Shown piece by piece: positions 8,356-16,974 of a stretch of DNA of 64,000 nt. The notes under the pieces are model-generated. The model saw only the letters and a list, made by a program, of their open reading frames with translations. It was not told where the DNA came from and made no database searches. Position numbers and translations under genes: made by a program. Where the stretch lies: the NCBI RefSeq assembly GCF_018141545.1, contig NZ_CP064356.1:930001-994000 (forward strand), read 5' to 3'. The stretch's first letter is position 1. Each line of letters opens with the position of its first letter. The stretch is from Miltoncostaea oceani (GTDB lineage: Bacteria > Actinomycetota > Thermoleophilia > Miltoncostaeales > Miltoncostaeaceae).

Positions 8356-9246
8356 CTACCGCAGGCGCCGCGCCCGCGCCGGGTCGGGCGTCCCCCGGCG
8401 GTCGGGGTGCAGGATCGCCGCGAGGTCCTCGACGCCGTCCACGAGCCGCGGCCCCGGGCGCGCCCACGCGCCGTCGGCGTCGACCGCCCAGACCGGGGCG
8501 TCCGGCGGCAGCAGGTCGCGCGCGAGGAGGTCCCTCCCCGCGCCCTCGGCCGCGTCGAGGCCGAAGCCGCAGGGGGCGCAGACCACCACCTCGGGGCCGG
8601 CGGCGGCCACGTCCTCCCAGGTGACCCGCGACGACCGGCCGCCGGGGACCCCGAGGACGCACCGCCCGCCCGCGCGCTCCACCATCCCGGGGATCCAGTG
8701 GCCGGGCGCGTACGGGGGGTCGGTCCACTCCAGGAGCAGCGTCGCGACCGGGGGTGCCCCGGCGACCCGGGCGGCGACCGCGTCGAGGCGGGCGGTCAGT
8801 TCCGCGACCAGGCGGTCGGCGGCGTCGCCCGCGCCGACGGCCCGGCCGATCTCGGCGATCGACGCCATGACCGTCGGCAGGTCGTGCGGGGCGAGCGTCA
8901 GGACGCGTCCCGTGCCGCCGAGATGGTGGAGCGCCTCCTGCACGTCGGCGGCGTCGATGGCGCACACCGCGCACAGGTCCTGGGTCACGACCAGGTCGGC
9001 GTCGAGCCCCGACAGCGCCCCGGCGTCGAGGTGGTTGAGGTCCTCGCCCGCCGCGACCCGCGCACGGACCGCCGCGTCGATGCCCGCGGGGGTCAGGCCC
9101 TCCGGCAGCGAGCTGCCCGACACGATCCGCCGGGTGCGCGCCTCCGGCGGGTGGTCGCACTCGAAGGTGACGCCGACGACGTCGTCGCCGGCGCCGAGGG
9201 CGAACAGGATCTCGGTGGCCGAGGGGAGCAGCGACACGATCCGCAC
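8356..9246 (-). CDS. Cobalamin-binding BtuF-like periplasmic-binding-fold protein
   Basis: 296 residues with the helical-backbone metal-receptor fold: N-terminal RIVSLLPSATEILFALG, GVTFECDHP, DLVVTQDLCAVC, and a second lobe from GLLLEWTDPPYAPGHW-like sequence to VCAPCGFGLD. The family normally delivers vitamin B12 or Fe-siderophores to ABC importers, yet no signal peptide and no neighbouring permease are seen, so a cytoplasmic or solitary role is likely. Of two adjacent GTG codons I choose the one at 9246, because TAGCCT (9253-9258) ends six bases before it. It is divergent from rnpB. Confidence 0.82.
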   Translation of the reverse strand: MRIVSLLPSATEILFALGAGDDVVGVTFECDHPPEARTRRIVSGSSLPEGLTPAGIDAAVRARVAAGEDLNHLDAGALSGLDADLVVTQDLCAVCAIDAADVQEALHHLGGTGRVLTLAPHDLPTVMASIAEIGRAVGAGDAADRLVAELTARLDAVAARVAGAPPVATLLLEWTDPPYAPGHWIPGMVERAGGRCVLGVPGGRSSRVTWEDVAAAGPEVVVCAPCGFGLDAAEGAGRDLLARDLLPPDAPVWAVDADGAWARPGPRLVDGVEDLAAILHPDRRGTPDPARARRLR

Positions 9247-9263
9247 CACCCCAGGCTACGCGC

Positions 9264-9269
9264 TACCCT
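9264..9269 (+). promoter_or_regulatory. -10 box of rnpB promoter
   Basis: TACCCT lies about six bases before the first paired bases of the RNase P RNA, where a -10 hexamer is expected. It is six bases from the divergent TAGCCT box of the neighbouring gene. Confidence 0.5.
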
Positions 9270-9271
9270 CC

Positions 9272-9616
9272 GGGGGCAGGCCAGGCAGCCGCGGGCCGCT
9301 CCGGCGGTTCGAGGAAAGTCCGGACACCGCAGAGCAGGGTGCTGGTTAACGGCCAGCGGGGGAAACCCCAGGGAAAGTGCCACAGAAAAGACACAGCCAT
9401 CGGCGTCCGCGTCGGCGGCAACGGTGAAAAGGTGCGGTAAGAGCGCACCAGCGGTCTGGTGACAGGCCGGCTCGGTAAACCCCACCCGGTGCAAGGCCAA
9501 ACCGGGACGCCACGGGTTGCTCGCCCAGTCCCAGGTAGGCCGCATGAGGCGTCCCGCGAGGGTCGTCCCAGATGGATGGCTGCCCACGACAGAATCCGGC
9601 TTACGGCCTGCTGTCC
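9272..9616 (+). ncRNA. rnpB: RNase P RNA (bacterial type A)
   Basis: Catalytic RNA that removes 5' leaders from tRNA precursors. Diagnostic conserved blocks are GAGGAAAGTCCGG (from 9311), the P4 partner ACAGAATCCGGCTTA near 9590, and an ACAGAAAAGACACAGCC-like internal segment. The ends are set by the P1 helix, in which GGCAGGCC near 9275 pairs with GGCCTGC near 9605. The exact 5' end may differ by a few bases. Confidence 0.95.
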
Positions 9617-9642
9617 CTGACGCCCACCTCGGTGGGCGTCAG
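9617..9642 (+). terminator. Hairpin terminator of rnpB
   Basis: CTGACGCCCACC pairs perfectly with GGTGGGCGTCAG around a tiny loop, immediately after the RNase P RNA. Only a short run of T (ATTT) follows, so it is a strong stem with a weak U-tract. Confidence 0.75.
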
Positions 9643-9658
9643 GCATTTCCGGGGCCGT

Positions 9659-10381
9659 TCAGCGGGCGGGCGGCGTCCCCTGCGGGCTCGCGCGGAGCAC
9701 CTGGGCCTGCTCGAAGCCGCGGGCGATCGCGGCCTGGGCGTGGTCGACCGCGGACGCGAGGGCGGGGATGGCGAGGCGCTCGATCGGCACTCCCTCGCGC
9801 CGCGCCGACTCCGCCTCCATCATCGCCGCGGCCGCGATGCGGGTGTGCTCCACGATCACCCGCGTGCCGGGGGCGCCCTGCAGGCCGCCGCGCAGGCCCG
9901 CGAGCTCCGCGCGCCCGGTGGTCGCGCCCGGCCGGCCCGTCTCCAGCGACGCGGCGAGGACCCGGATGAAGCGGATGGCGATGCGGCGGATGGCCGGCTC
10001 GCTCGGGGGAGGCAGCGGCGTCGGCACCTCGGCGTCGTAGCCGGCGAGCACCCGCTCGACGATCGACTCGGTGCGGGCGTTCAGCTCCCGCGCGAGGAGG
10101 GGGCAGGCGGGGATGTCCTGGGGGGTGCGCCGCAGGCGCCGCGGCTCCGGGGCGGGCGCCCCGCGTCCGGCGAGCCACTCGCGGAGCTGCTCGAGCTCGA
10201 AGCGGCGGTGCCCGCCGACGGTGCGGTGGGACGGGAGGCGCCCCTGGTCGGCCCAGCCGCGCACCGTCGCGACGCTCACGCCGAGCAGCGCGGCGGCCTC
10301 GCTCGCCGTCAACGTCCGTGGTCCGCGGTCGCGGTCGGCCCGCGCCGTGCGGGCCCTCGGCCAGCCGTCGTCGTCAGTCAT
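9659..10381 (-). CDS. MerR/excisionase-type helix-turn-helix regulator with C-terminal ligand domain
   Basis: 240 residues. Residues 23-65 form a DNA-binding domain of the MerR/BldC type (TASEAAALLGVSVATVRGWA, then the wing GGHRRF). The remaining 170 residues are helical and resemble sensory domains of unknown ligand (a run through TESIVERVLAGYD and AIRRIAIRFIRVLAASLE). Targets are unknown. It is divergent from the sensor kinase gene that starts 115 bases away, so it may control that gene. Confidence 0.82.
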   Translation of the reverse strand: MTDDDGWPRARTARADRDRGPRTLTASEAAALLGVSVATVRGWADQGRLPSHRTVGGHRRFELEQLREWLAGRGAPAPEPRRLRRTPQDIPACPLLARELNARTESIVERVLAGYDAEVPTPLPPPSEPAIRRIAIRFIRVLAASLETGRPGATTGRAELAGLRGGLQGAPGTRVIVEHTRIAAAAMMEAESARREGVPIERLAIPALASAVDHAQAAIARGFEQAQVLRASPQGTPPAR

Positions 10382-10495
10382 TCCGGGTCACGCAGGTCAC
10401 TCCGCGGCCTCCGCCGTCGCGTCGTCCCTCGTGCCGTCCCCCGCGGGGGCGGCGGGGAAGGCTTTCGCCCGCGCGGGGCGAAGCCCTGCCACACG

Positions 10496-12208
10496 ATGCA
10501 TCAGGAAACCCGCCCCCGCCGCCCGTGGCGGGCCGCCATCGCGGCGGCCGCGGCGACGGCCGTGGCGCTCGGGATCGTCGCCGGCCTCGCACTCGGGTTC
10601 GACCTCCGCCGCGAGGTGACGCGCACCGCGGCGCCCCTCGCCCGCACGGCGGACGACCTCGCCCGCACCATCGACCCGGGTCGCACCGCCGCGACCCGCG
10701 CCGCCCTCGCCGCGTCGGGCGCCGACGCGCGCCTCGTCGGTCCCGCGGGACGCGTGCGCATCCAGACCGGCGACGACCCCGGCGTCTGGGACGCCGCGGG
10801 CGCCGCCTGGCCGGGGGCGCTCGCGACGGCGACGGCGTCGGGCTGGACGCTCCGCGACGGCGCGGTCGAGGCGCGCCGGCCGCTGGCCGGCGGCGGCGCC
10901 GTCGTGCTCCGGCAGGGCCTGCGCCCGGGCGCCGGCACCATCGGGGCGTCGGCGCTGCCGGTCGGGATCGCGATCGGCGGCCTCGCCCTGCTCGCCGGCC
11001 TCGCGGCGTGGCTGCTCGGGGCACGGGCGAACCGCCGCCTCCACGACGCGACCGTCGCGCTCGAGTCGATCGCCGCCGGCCGCCCCCCCGGTGACCTGCC
11101 CGGAGGCACCGGTGGGTGGGGGCGCCTCGGCGCCGCCACCGCCGCCGTCTCGGAGCGGGCGCTCGACCTGCGCGCCGCCGCGGAGGCGCGCATGGACGCG
11201 CTCGGCGCCGCGATCGCCCCGCTCGCGCACCCCGTCGCCGCCCGCACCCCCTCCGGCGGGCTGATCCGCAACGACGCCCTCGAGCGCCTCGTCGCCGGCC
11301 TCACGCCCGCCGACGCGGCGCAGGTCGACGACGCCGTCCGCCTCGGCCTCGGCGCGTCCGGCCCCGTCGCGCGCGGCCTGGCGCTCTCCGACGGCCGCGC
11401 GTTCGAGATCGAGGCGTGGTCGGTCCCCGGCGGCCGCGTCGTGGCGGTGGGCGAGCGGACGGAGCAGGCGCGCCTCGCGGCGCTGCGCCGCCAGGTCACC
11501 GGCTCGGCGGCCCGCCACCTGCAGGCCCCCGTCAGCGAGATCCAGGCCCTCGCCTCCGACCTCGCCGGCCACGTTCCACCGACGGCGCAGGCGTCCGTGC
11601 GGCGCATCCAGGTGGCCGGCGACCGGATGGAGCGCCTCGTCGGGCGGATGCTGCGGGGCACCGCCGACGACCCCCGCGCACGTCCCGTGCAGATGCGCCC
11701 CGTCGGTGTGGCGGGCCTCGCCTACGGCCTCGGCGCCGCCTTCGACCGGCGCCTCCGCGACCGCGGCCTGCGCCTCGAGACCGACCTGCCGACCGACCTG
11801 CCGCCGCTGCGCACCGACGCGGCGCTCACGCACGAGATCCTCACGGAGCTCATCGCCAACGCCGCGACCTTCACGCCCCGCGGCGGCACGATCACACTCG
11901 CGGGCCGCGCCCTGCCGGGCGGCCGCGTCGCACTCACCGTCTCCGACACGGGACCGGGGATGCGCGGCGACGAGCTGCACCTGGTCACGGAGCGCTTCGC
12001 CCGGGGCACCGGCTCCAGCGGCTTCCCCGGCGCCGGGCTCGGCCTGGGCGTCGCCGCGGCGCTCGCCGAGCGGCTGGGGGGCAACCTCGAGCTCGCCGCC
12101 GGACCCGGCGGCCGCGCCCGCCTCGAGCTGCCCGCCGCCCTCGCCACGCCGGGCGTGGCGCCGGCGGACACCGGCGTCACGGTCTCCGCGGCAGCTCCCG
12201 CGCCATGA
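10496..12208 (+). CDS. Orphan membrane sensor histidine kinase with displaced phospho-acceptor histidine
   Basis: 570 residues. Two transmembrane helices (about 12-34 and 151-174) enclose an extracellular sensor of some 115 residues. A HAMP-like segment and a linker domain follow. The dimerisation box reads ARHLQAPVSEIQ (339-350): His341 lies four residues before the conserved Pro rather than five, and Arg occupies the usual histidine position. The ATPase domain is intact, with an N-box (ELIANAATFT), G1 DTGPGM and G2 GAGLGLG. No response regulator is adjacent. The ATG is chosen because the longer upstream frame crosses the opposite-strand regulator gene and is arginine-rich. The 3' end overlaps the convergent acetyltransferase gene by 32 bases. 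Confidence 0.85.
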   Translation: MHQETRPRRPWRAAIAAAAATAVALGIVAGLALGFDLRREVTRTAAPLARTADDLARTIDPGRTAATRAALAASGADARLVGPAGRVRIQTGDDPGVWDAAGAAWPGALATATASGWTLRDGAVEARRPLAGGGAVVLRQGLRPGAGTIGASALPVGIAIGGLALLAGLAAWLLGARANRRLHDATVALESIAAGRPPGDLPGGTGGWGRLGAATAAVSERALDLRAAAEARMDALGAAIAPLAHPVAARTPSGGLIRNDALERLVAGLTPADAAQVDDAVRLGLGASGPVARGLALSDGRAFEIEAWSVPGGRVVAVGERTEQARLAALRRQVTGSAARHLQAPVSEIQALASDLAGHVPPTAQASVRRIQVAGDRMERLVGRMLRGTADDPRARPVQMRPVGVAGLAYGLGAAFDRRLRDRGLRLETDLPTDLPPLRTDAALTHEILTELIANAATFTPRGGTITLAGRALPGGRVALTVSDTGPGMRGDELHLVTERFARGTGSSGFPGAGLGLGVAAALAERLGGNLELAAGPGGRARLELPAALATPGVAPADTGVTVSAAAPAP

Positions 12209-12797
12209 ACGCCGCCCCCGGGGAGCCGAACACCAGCCGCCCCGTGATCCAGCGCCGCCGCCGCCGCTCCATGAAGCCGGCGGTCGCGTAGAGCCGCAGG
12301 GCCGGGGCGTTGTCGAGGGTGACCCACAACGTCAGCCGGGTCCTCCCGGCGGCGGCGGCCTCCTCCTCGCAGCGGCGCAGCAGCGCACGCGCCACGCCGC
12401 GGCGGCGCGCCCACGCGGCGACGGCCAGCTCGTCGATGTAGGCCTCCTCCGGCTGGATGCGGCCGTGGCCGAGGAAGCTCAGGACCATCACGGCGCGCAG
12501 CGCCCGCCACGCGCCGATCGCCGACCGCACCGCCCGCAGGTAGTCGAGGCCCGCGTCCTCCTCGAGCACCAGGTGGACGGCGCCCGCGACGCGCCCGTCG
12601 AGCTCTGCGACCCAGTGGTGCGAGGTCCCGCCGCCGTCCACGTCGCTCAGCAGCAGCGCCGCGATCCCGCGCTCCGCGTGCCGCCCGAAGGCGGGCCGGT
12701 ACTTCGCGGCGAGGGCCTCCGCGGTCAGGGCGGCGACGGCGTCGGCGTCGCCGGGACGGGCGGGGCGCACCAGGGGGACGGTCGGGTCGGCGGGCAT
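12177..12797 (-). CDS. GNAT-family N-acetyltransferase
   Basis: 206 residues starting MPADPTVPLVRPARPGDADA. The GNAT fold is shown by a VAELDGRVAGAVHLVLE strand pair, the acetyl-CoA loop after IDELAVAAWARRRGVARALL (R/Q-x-x-G-x-A pattern), and the C-terminal LDNAPALRLYATAGFMERRRR motif. The substrate is unknown. A TACCAT box ends eight bases before the ATG, suggesting a leaderless start. Divergent from the bcp operon. Confidence 0.88.
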   Translation of the reverse strand: MPADPTVPLVRPARPGDADAVAALTAEALAAKYRPAFGRHAERGIAALLLSDVDGGGTSHHWVAELDGRVAGAVHLVLEEDAGLDYLRAVRSAIGAWRALRAVMVLSFLGHGRIQPEEAYIDELAVAAWARRRGVARALLRRCEEEAAAAGRTRLTLWVTLDNAPALRLYATAGFMERRRRRWITGRLVFGSPGAAFMARELPRRP

Positions 12798-12873
12798 CAC
12801 GACCGATGGTAGGCGCCCGCCGGGTCCCGGTCGCTCGCTAGCCTGGGGGCGTGCCCCCACGACGGAGGTGACC

Positions 12874-13338
12874 ATGGCGCGACTCGAGGCCGGACAGCCG
12901 GCCCCCGACTTCTCCCTGCCGGCCGACGACGGCTCCACCGTGAGCCTGTCCGACCTCGCCGGGACGACGGTGGTCCTCTACTTCTACCCGAAGGACGACA
13001 CCCCCGGCTGCACCACCCAGGCCTGCGGCCTGCGGGACATGAGCGCCGACTACGACGCCGCCGGCGTCCGCGTGATCGGCGTCAGCCCCGACCCCGTCGC
13101 GAGCCACGTCAGGTTCCGCGACAAGCACGACCTGCCGTTCACGCTCCTCAGCGACGCGGACCACGCCGTCGCCGAGGCGTACGGCGTGTGGGTGGAGAAG
13201 TCGATGTACGGCAAGACGTACATGGGCGTCGAGCGCAGCACGTTCGTGATCGGGCCCGACGGGGTCCTGAAGGACGCGCTCTACAAGGTGAAGCCGAAGG
13301 GACACGCCGCCTCCGTGCTGGAGCTGGCCACCGCCTGA
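12874..13338 (+). CDS. bcp: Thioredoxin-dependent peroxiredoxin, Bcp/PrxQ type
   Basis: Reduces hydrogen peroxide and organic hydroperoxides using thioredoxin. 154 residues with the thioredoxin fold and the PrxQ signature TPGCTTQAC: peroxidatic Cys46 and resolving Cys51, five residues apart. The ATG at 12874 is chosen over the GTG six bases earlier because GGAGG sits five bases in front of it. A TAGCCT -10 box lies upstream (12839-12844). It heads an operon with the next two genes; the gap to the next is one base. Confidence 0.95.
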   Translation: MARLEAGQPAPDFSLPADDGSTVSLSDLAGTTVVLYFYPKDDTPGCTTQACGLRDMSADYDAAGVRVIGVSPDPVASHVRFRDKHDLPFTLLSDADHAVAEAYGVWVEKSMYGKTYMGVERSTFVIGPDGVLKDALYKVKPKGHAASVLELATA

Positions 13339-13339
13339 C

Positions 13340-13939
13340 GTGCTCACGGACCCCGTCCCGCAGCGTCCCATCGGGATCCTCGCCTACGGGTCGCTGCTCC
13401 ACACCCCGGGTCCCGAGCTGGCGGCGCTGATCGTGGAGCGGCGCCCCTGCCGCACGCCCTTCCCCGTCGAGTACGGGAGGGCGTCGCGGCGGTGGGGCGG
13501 GGGACCGGTGCTCGTCCCCCACCCGCGGGGCGCCCCCGTGGACGGGGCGCTGCTCGTGCTCGGCGCCGGCGTCGGGCTGGGCGCCGCCGTCGACGCCCTC
13601 GCCGAGCGCGAGGGGCTGCCCTCGGGACGCGGGGTGCTCCAGGTCGAGATGCCGGGTGACCTGCTGGTCCTCGTCGCGGGCCTGCCCCGCAACCTCCCGG
13701 CCCCCGACATGACCCCGGACGCCCTCGCCCTGCGAGCCGTCGCGAGCGTCGGCACCGGGCCGCGCAACGGCATCGGCTACCTGCGGGGCGCGATCGAGGC
13801 GGGTGTCCGCACCCCCCTCACCGACGCGTACGCGGCGCGGGTGCGGGACCTCGCCGGCGCGACCTCCCTGGAGGAGGCGGAGCGGCTGGTAGCGTTGGCC
13901 GCATCGACGCGGACCGGGGGGTCGGATGGGCTGGGATGA
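13340..13939 (+). CDS. Hypothetical protein with a gamma-glutamylcyclotransferase-like start
   Basis: 199 residues from a GTG one base after the bcp stop. The N-terminus IGILAYGSLLHTPGPEL carries the YGSL loop that binds the substrate in gamma-glutamylcyclotransferase (GGCT)-fold proteins. The rest has no recognisable motif and is longer than a bare GGCT domain. Co-transcription with a peroxiredoxin and a rhodanese would suit a thiol-metabolism role, but that is inference. The end overlaps the next gene by 14 bases. Confidence 0.75.
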   Translation: MLTDPVPQRPIGILAYGSLLHTPGPELAALIVERRPCRTPFPVEYGRASRRWGGGPVLVPHPRGAPVDGALLVLGAGVGLGAAVDALAEREGLPSGRGVLQVEMPGDLLVLVAGLPRNLPAPDMTPDALALRAVASVGTGPRNGIGYLRGAIEAGVRTPLTDAYAARVRDLAGATSLEEAERLVALAASTRTGGSDGLG

Positions 13940-14270
13940 CGTTTCGCGCTGGCAGCCGGTGGACCTCGCCGCCGCCTTCAAGATGGGCGACGCGGTGCAG
14001 CCCGTCGACGTCCGCGACATCGGCTACCGGGACGCGGAGGAGCAGATCCGCGGCGCGATCCGCATCGACCCGATGGAGTTCGAGTCCCAGATCGGCGACC
14101 TGCCCACCGGGCGGGAGCTGATCTTCTACTGCGACCGCCCGGGCGAGGCGACGAGCCTCAAGATCGCCATGTGGTCGTTCGACAACGGGCGCTCCCGGGT
14201 CGGCGTCCTGGTCGGCGGTTGGTCCGCCTGGCAGGACGCCGGTTACCCGGTCGAGCCGAAACCCGCCTGA
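13926..14270 (+). CDS. Rhodanese-domain sulfurtransferase
   Basis: 114 residues forming one rhodanese domain: VQPVDVRDIGYRDAEEQIRG, the catalytic loop FYCDRPGEAT with Cys69, and the C-terminal VLVGGWSAWQDAGYPVE typical of the family. Such proteins carry persulfide sulfur. Third gene of the peroxiredoxin operon, translationally overlapped with the second. Confidence 0.9.
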   Translation: MGWDDVSRWQPVDLAAAFKMGDAVQPVDVRDIGYRDAEEQIRGAIRIDPMEFESQIGDLPTGRELIFYCDRPGEATSLKIAMWSFDNGRSRVGVLVGGWSAWQDAGYPVEPKPA

Positions 14271-14276
14271 GCGGAG

Positions 14277-14603
14277 CTACTCGGCGCTGCCCCGCGGGCG
14301 CAGGCCGTAGGTCGTCTCGAGCCACTCGGGGAGCACGGCGGCGATGCCGCGGCACAGGAGCTCGCGCTCCGAGATGGCGACCCGGGCGGCGACCTCGAGC
14401 GCGAGGCGGGCGTCGTCGCTGCGGATGCCGCTGACGCCCTCGACGGTCTTGTCGGCCTCGGCGCGGTTGTAGACCATCGCGCGGGCCGCCATCGGCCAGT
14501 GCTCCTTGGTCCACTCGATCAGCGCGGTCTCGAGCGTGGTCGGGTCGTACTCCAGCAGCGCCTTCTGGAGGGCGTTCGGAGTGGCGTCGTCGTCGCGCAG
14601 CAT
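14277..14603 (-). CDS. Hypothetical protein (108 aa)
   Basis: 108 residues starting MLRDDDATPNALQKALLEYD, helical and acidic, with no domain I recognise. GAGGTGAG directly precedes the ATG as a ribosome binding site. Its stop is six bases from the convergent rhodanese gene. Confidence 0.75.
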   Translation of the reverse strand: MLRDDDATPNALQKALLEYDPTTLETALIEWTKEHWPMAARAMVYNRAEADKTVEGVSGIRSDDARLALEVAARVAISERELLCRGIAAVLPEWLETTYGLRPRGSAE

Positions 14604-14702
14604 GCTCACCTCGGGGCGTGGGGCCTGGCGGGGGGAGTGTAGCCCCCGCCGCGGGACCGGTGCCGTCACGCCCCGCGCCGCCGACGGGCGTAGACTCGGC
14701 GC

Positions 14703-14999
14703 GTGCGGACCTTCCTGCTGCTGGCCTCCCTCAGCCCCCAGGGGCTGCAGACCCTCGCCGCGACGCCCGAGCGCCTCTTCGAGGTGAACCGCGAGATCGA
14801 GCGGCTGGGCGGGCGCGTCGTCCGCCAGTGGGCGCTGCTCGGCGCCTACGACTTCCTCAGCGAGGTCGAGGCGCCCGACGAGCGGGTCATCTCCCGGGTG
14901 ACGACGGAGCTCGCCTCGCGCGGCAGCGCGACGTTCGAGACGATGGTCGCCATCCCGGTCGACGAGTTCCTCGCCTCCCTGGAGTCCCCCGAGCCCTGA
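14703..14999 (+). CDS. GYD-domain protein
   Basis: 98 residues. The arrangement FLLLASLSPQGLQTLAATPERL, LGGRVVRQWALLGAYDFLSEVEAP and a C-terminal TFETMVAIPVDEF strand matches the GYD family (small ferredoxin-like domains of unknown function). Leaderless by inspection: TAGACT (14691-14696) ends six bases before the GTG and no ribosome binding site is present. Confidence 0.85.
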   Translation: MRTFLLLASLSPQGLQTLAATPERLFEVNREIERLGGRVVRQWALLGAYDFLSEVEAPDERVISRVTTELASRGSATFETMVAIPVDEFLASLESPEP

Positions 15000-15015
15000 G
15001 GCCCGGGGCGGCGGG

Positions 15016-15186
15016 TCACCCCGCCGCCCGCCAGGACTCCGACGCGCACAGCGGGCACGGCGGCAGCACCAGCACCCCGTCGTTCTCGCGGGGGGAGTGG
15101 ACGAGCAGGTCGCATTCGGCGCAGCGGAACGCGCCCGTGACCTCGTCACCCACGTGGAACAGCTCGGTCGTCTCTCGACTCGGCAC
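15016..15186 (-). CDS. Small zinc-ribbon protein (56 aa)
   Basis: A GTG at 15186 with GGAGGT six bases upstream starts a 56-residue frame containing CAEC and, 23 residues later, CPLC. This is a four-cysteine zinc ribbon. An in-frame stop lies immediately before the GTG, which fixes the start. The function is unknown. Confidence 0.7.
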   Translation of the reverse strand: MPSRETTELFHVGDEVTGAFRCAECDLLVHSPRENDGVLVLPPCPLCASESWRAAG

Positions 15187-15276
15187 TCAGCGACCTCCGT
15201 CGCGCGATCGGCGGGTCCGCGCGCGCAGCGCGGCGGGACCCCTGGGGGATGCACGGCCCGTGGGGCGGTGCGGCGG

Positions 15277-15555
15277 CTAGGTGGCGAGTGCGGCCACGAT
15301 GCTCGCGGCGGCGAGCAGCGTGAAGACCGTCAACCCGACCACGAGGAGTACTCGCTCGGGGACGCCGGCGATGCGGCGGCCCTCGCCGGTCGATCCGGTG
15401 CGGCGCTTGGCGAGTAGGCGCGGGAGCCCGCCCTCGTCCAGCCAGCGCTCGCAGTAGGGGCAGAACTGCGCGTCCGCCAGGAGCGGCAGGCCGCAACGGT
15501 GGCACCCGGGAGCCTCGGAGCGGTGGTGTCCCTGGAGATCGGACTCGGCTCTCAC
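15277..15555 (-). CDS. Zinc-ribbon membrane protein (92 aa)
   Basis: The GTG at 15555 is preceded by GAGGGAG. Residues 17-38 hold two CxxC pairs (CHRCG and CPYCE), a zinc ribbon. The C-terminus is one hydrophobic helix (VLLVVGLTVFTLLAAAS and following). Tail-anchored zinc-ribbon proteins of this layout are common in actinobacteria and uncharacterised. A longer frame starting at 15627 lacks a good start signal. Confidence 0.75.
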   Translation of the reverse strand: MRAESDLQGHHRSEAPGCHRCGLPLLADAQFCPYCERWLDEGGLPRLLAKRRTGSTGEGRRIAGVPERVLLVVGLTVFTLLAAASIVAALAT

Positions 15556-15685
15556 GCCGGGGGCTCCCTCTGCACTGCGTGACCGTACCCGCCGCACGCA
15601 GGCGCACGACGTGCGGTCAGCATACACCCGGCCCCGGGACGATCAACGCCCTCCGAGCCCGGTGTGACACGTCCCACGGCGGTGC

Positions 15686-16105
15686 TCAGGACGGCGGCGG
15701 ACCGTCCCCGAAGAACTTCTCGGCGGCCTCCCACCCGGGGCCGGGCCCGGAGGCGGGGGGCGGGGTGTCGACCATCGGGAACGCCGTGCGGGAGGGGTCC
15801 TCGGCGGCCGCGGGGGTCGCCTCGTCGCCCTCCTCCTCGGTGCGGAGCGCGTCGATCTCGGCGACCTTCGCCTCGATCTCCATGAGCTTCGACTCGACCG
15901 CGCCGATCTCCGTGGCGAGGGGCTCCTCGGGGAGGGCGCCGGAGCGCACGAGCTCGTAGGCCCGCTCGCCGAGCTCCTCGAGCGCCGCGCGGTGCTGGCG
16001 CTGCAGCAGCCGCCGCTCCCCCTCGACCCGGGCCCGCTTGAGCGACGCCTGGACGTCGGTCGCGAGGCGGTTCGCCTGCTTGGCGATGCTGTCCAGGACC
16101 GTCAT
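15686..16105 (-). CDS. Coiled-coil protein of unknown function (139 aa)
   Basis: The ATG at 16105 has GAGGAGG five bases upstream. Residues 1-95 are strongly heptad-like (TVLDSIAKQANRLATDVQAS, then LMEIEAKVAEIDALRTEEE); the tail is proline-rich and disordered. It resembles small coiled-coil proteins that accompany zinc-ribbon domains, but no zinc ribbon is present here. The function is unknown. Confidence 0.8.
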   Translation of the reverse strand: MTVLDSIAKQANRLATDVQASLKRARVEGERRLLQRQHRAALEELGERAYELVRSGALPEEPLATEIGAVESKLMEIEAKVAEIDALRTEEEGDEATPAAAEDPSRTAFPMVDTPPPASGPGPGWEAAEKFFGDGPPPS

Positions 16106-16233
16106 CGTCGCCTCCTCGGGCACTCGGCGTGGCGTCGCCCGTCGATTCTACCCCGGCGGGCGGTGCGGTGACGTGCGCATTCCGGCGCGATCGTGTGCGG
16201 AGTCGTCGCGGGGGTCGCGCCTAGCGTGGCCCC

Positions 16234-16875
16234 ATGGACGCACGACGGGTCGGCGGGCAGGCCGCGGTGGAGATGGTGGGCATCGTGATCGCCCTGGTCA
16301 TCGCGATCGCGGCGACGACGGTCTGGCTCCAGGGGGCCGTGACCGCGCCGGACCACCCGCCCGACGTCATCGGTCACGCGTCCCGCCCGCTCGGGTTCCC
16401 CGACGGGATCCGGTACTGGGCCCTGCCCGCGGTGCCGTACGGGGAGGAGGGCGCGGACGAGCCGATCGGCGACGTCCTCCGCGGCGCGGGGAGCCGCGCG
16501 CGGTCGGCGACCCGGGCGTACCTGGCCGGCCGCCGCGAGTTCTCGGGCGCCTACAACCGCCGCCTCGTCGAGCGGCTGCGCGACCTGGTGCGCGACCCGC
16601 TCGGCCCGCCGACGGTCCCCGGCCTCGACGTCCTCACCCCTGGCGGGCTCGCCCGCCGTGCGCTCGCGCGCGGCGGCGACGCCTACCACTACGTGCAGCG
16701 GCTGCGCCGCATGCCGCCCGGGGAGCGCACCCGGACCGGCCTGCGGGACGCGGGCACGGCCGCCGCCGACGCGACGATCGAGGGCCTGCAGGCGCTCGCC
16801 CGTCGCCGGGTCGGGCAGGGCGCCCGGCGTCCGGCGCCGCGGCCGCCCGCACCCCGTGACGCACCGGCGCCGTGA
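16234..16875 (+). CDS. TadE/Flp-like pseudopilin with long C-terminal region
   Basis: 213 residues. The N-terminus RRVGGQAAVEMVGIVIALVI is a class III prepilin-like signal: a short basic leader, a Gly/Ala cleavage region, a glutamate five residues into the mature part (AAVEM), then a hydrophobic helix. The rest is soluble, arginine-rich and proline-rich at the end. Probably exported and possibly part of a tight-adherence (Tad) pilus. No tad ATPase or secretin genes are in the window. TAGCGT (16222-16227) ends six bases before the ATG, indicating leaderless transcription. Confidence 0.7.
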   Translation: MDARRVGGQAAVEMVGIVIALVIAIAATTVWLQGAVTAPDHPPDVIGHASRPLGFPDGIRYWALPAVPYGEEGADEPIGDVLRGAGSRARSATRAYLAGRREFSGAYNRRLVERLRDLVRDPLGPPTVPGLDVLTPGGLARRALARGGDAYHYVQRLRRMPPGERTRTGLRDAGTAAADATIEGLQALARRRVGQGARRPAPRPPAPRDAPAP

Positions 16876-16974
16876 CGGAGACGGCGCGGGTCCGGCACAC
16901 ACCGGTGTCGCGACCGCGCAGGCCCCGGGCGCACGATCGGGGTGGTCCACACCACGACGGAGGGAGACGGGACG

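Noticed and set aside
9572-10495. N-terminal extension of the orphan kinase giving an 878-residue protein
   Set aside because: It runs antisense through the MerR-type regulator gene and part of rnpB, and its translation is arginine-rich. The ATG at 10496 gives a proper signal anchor.
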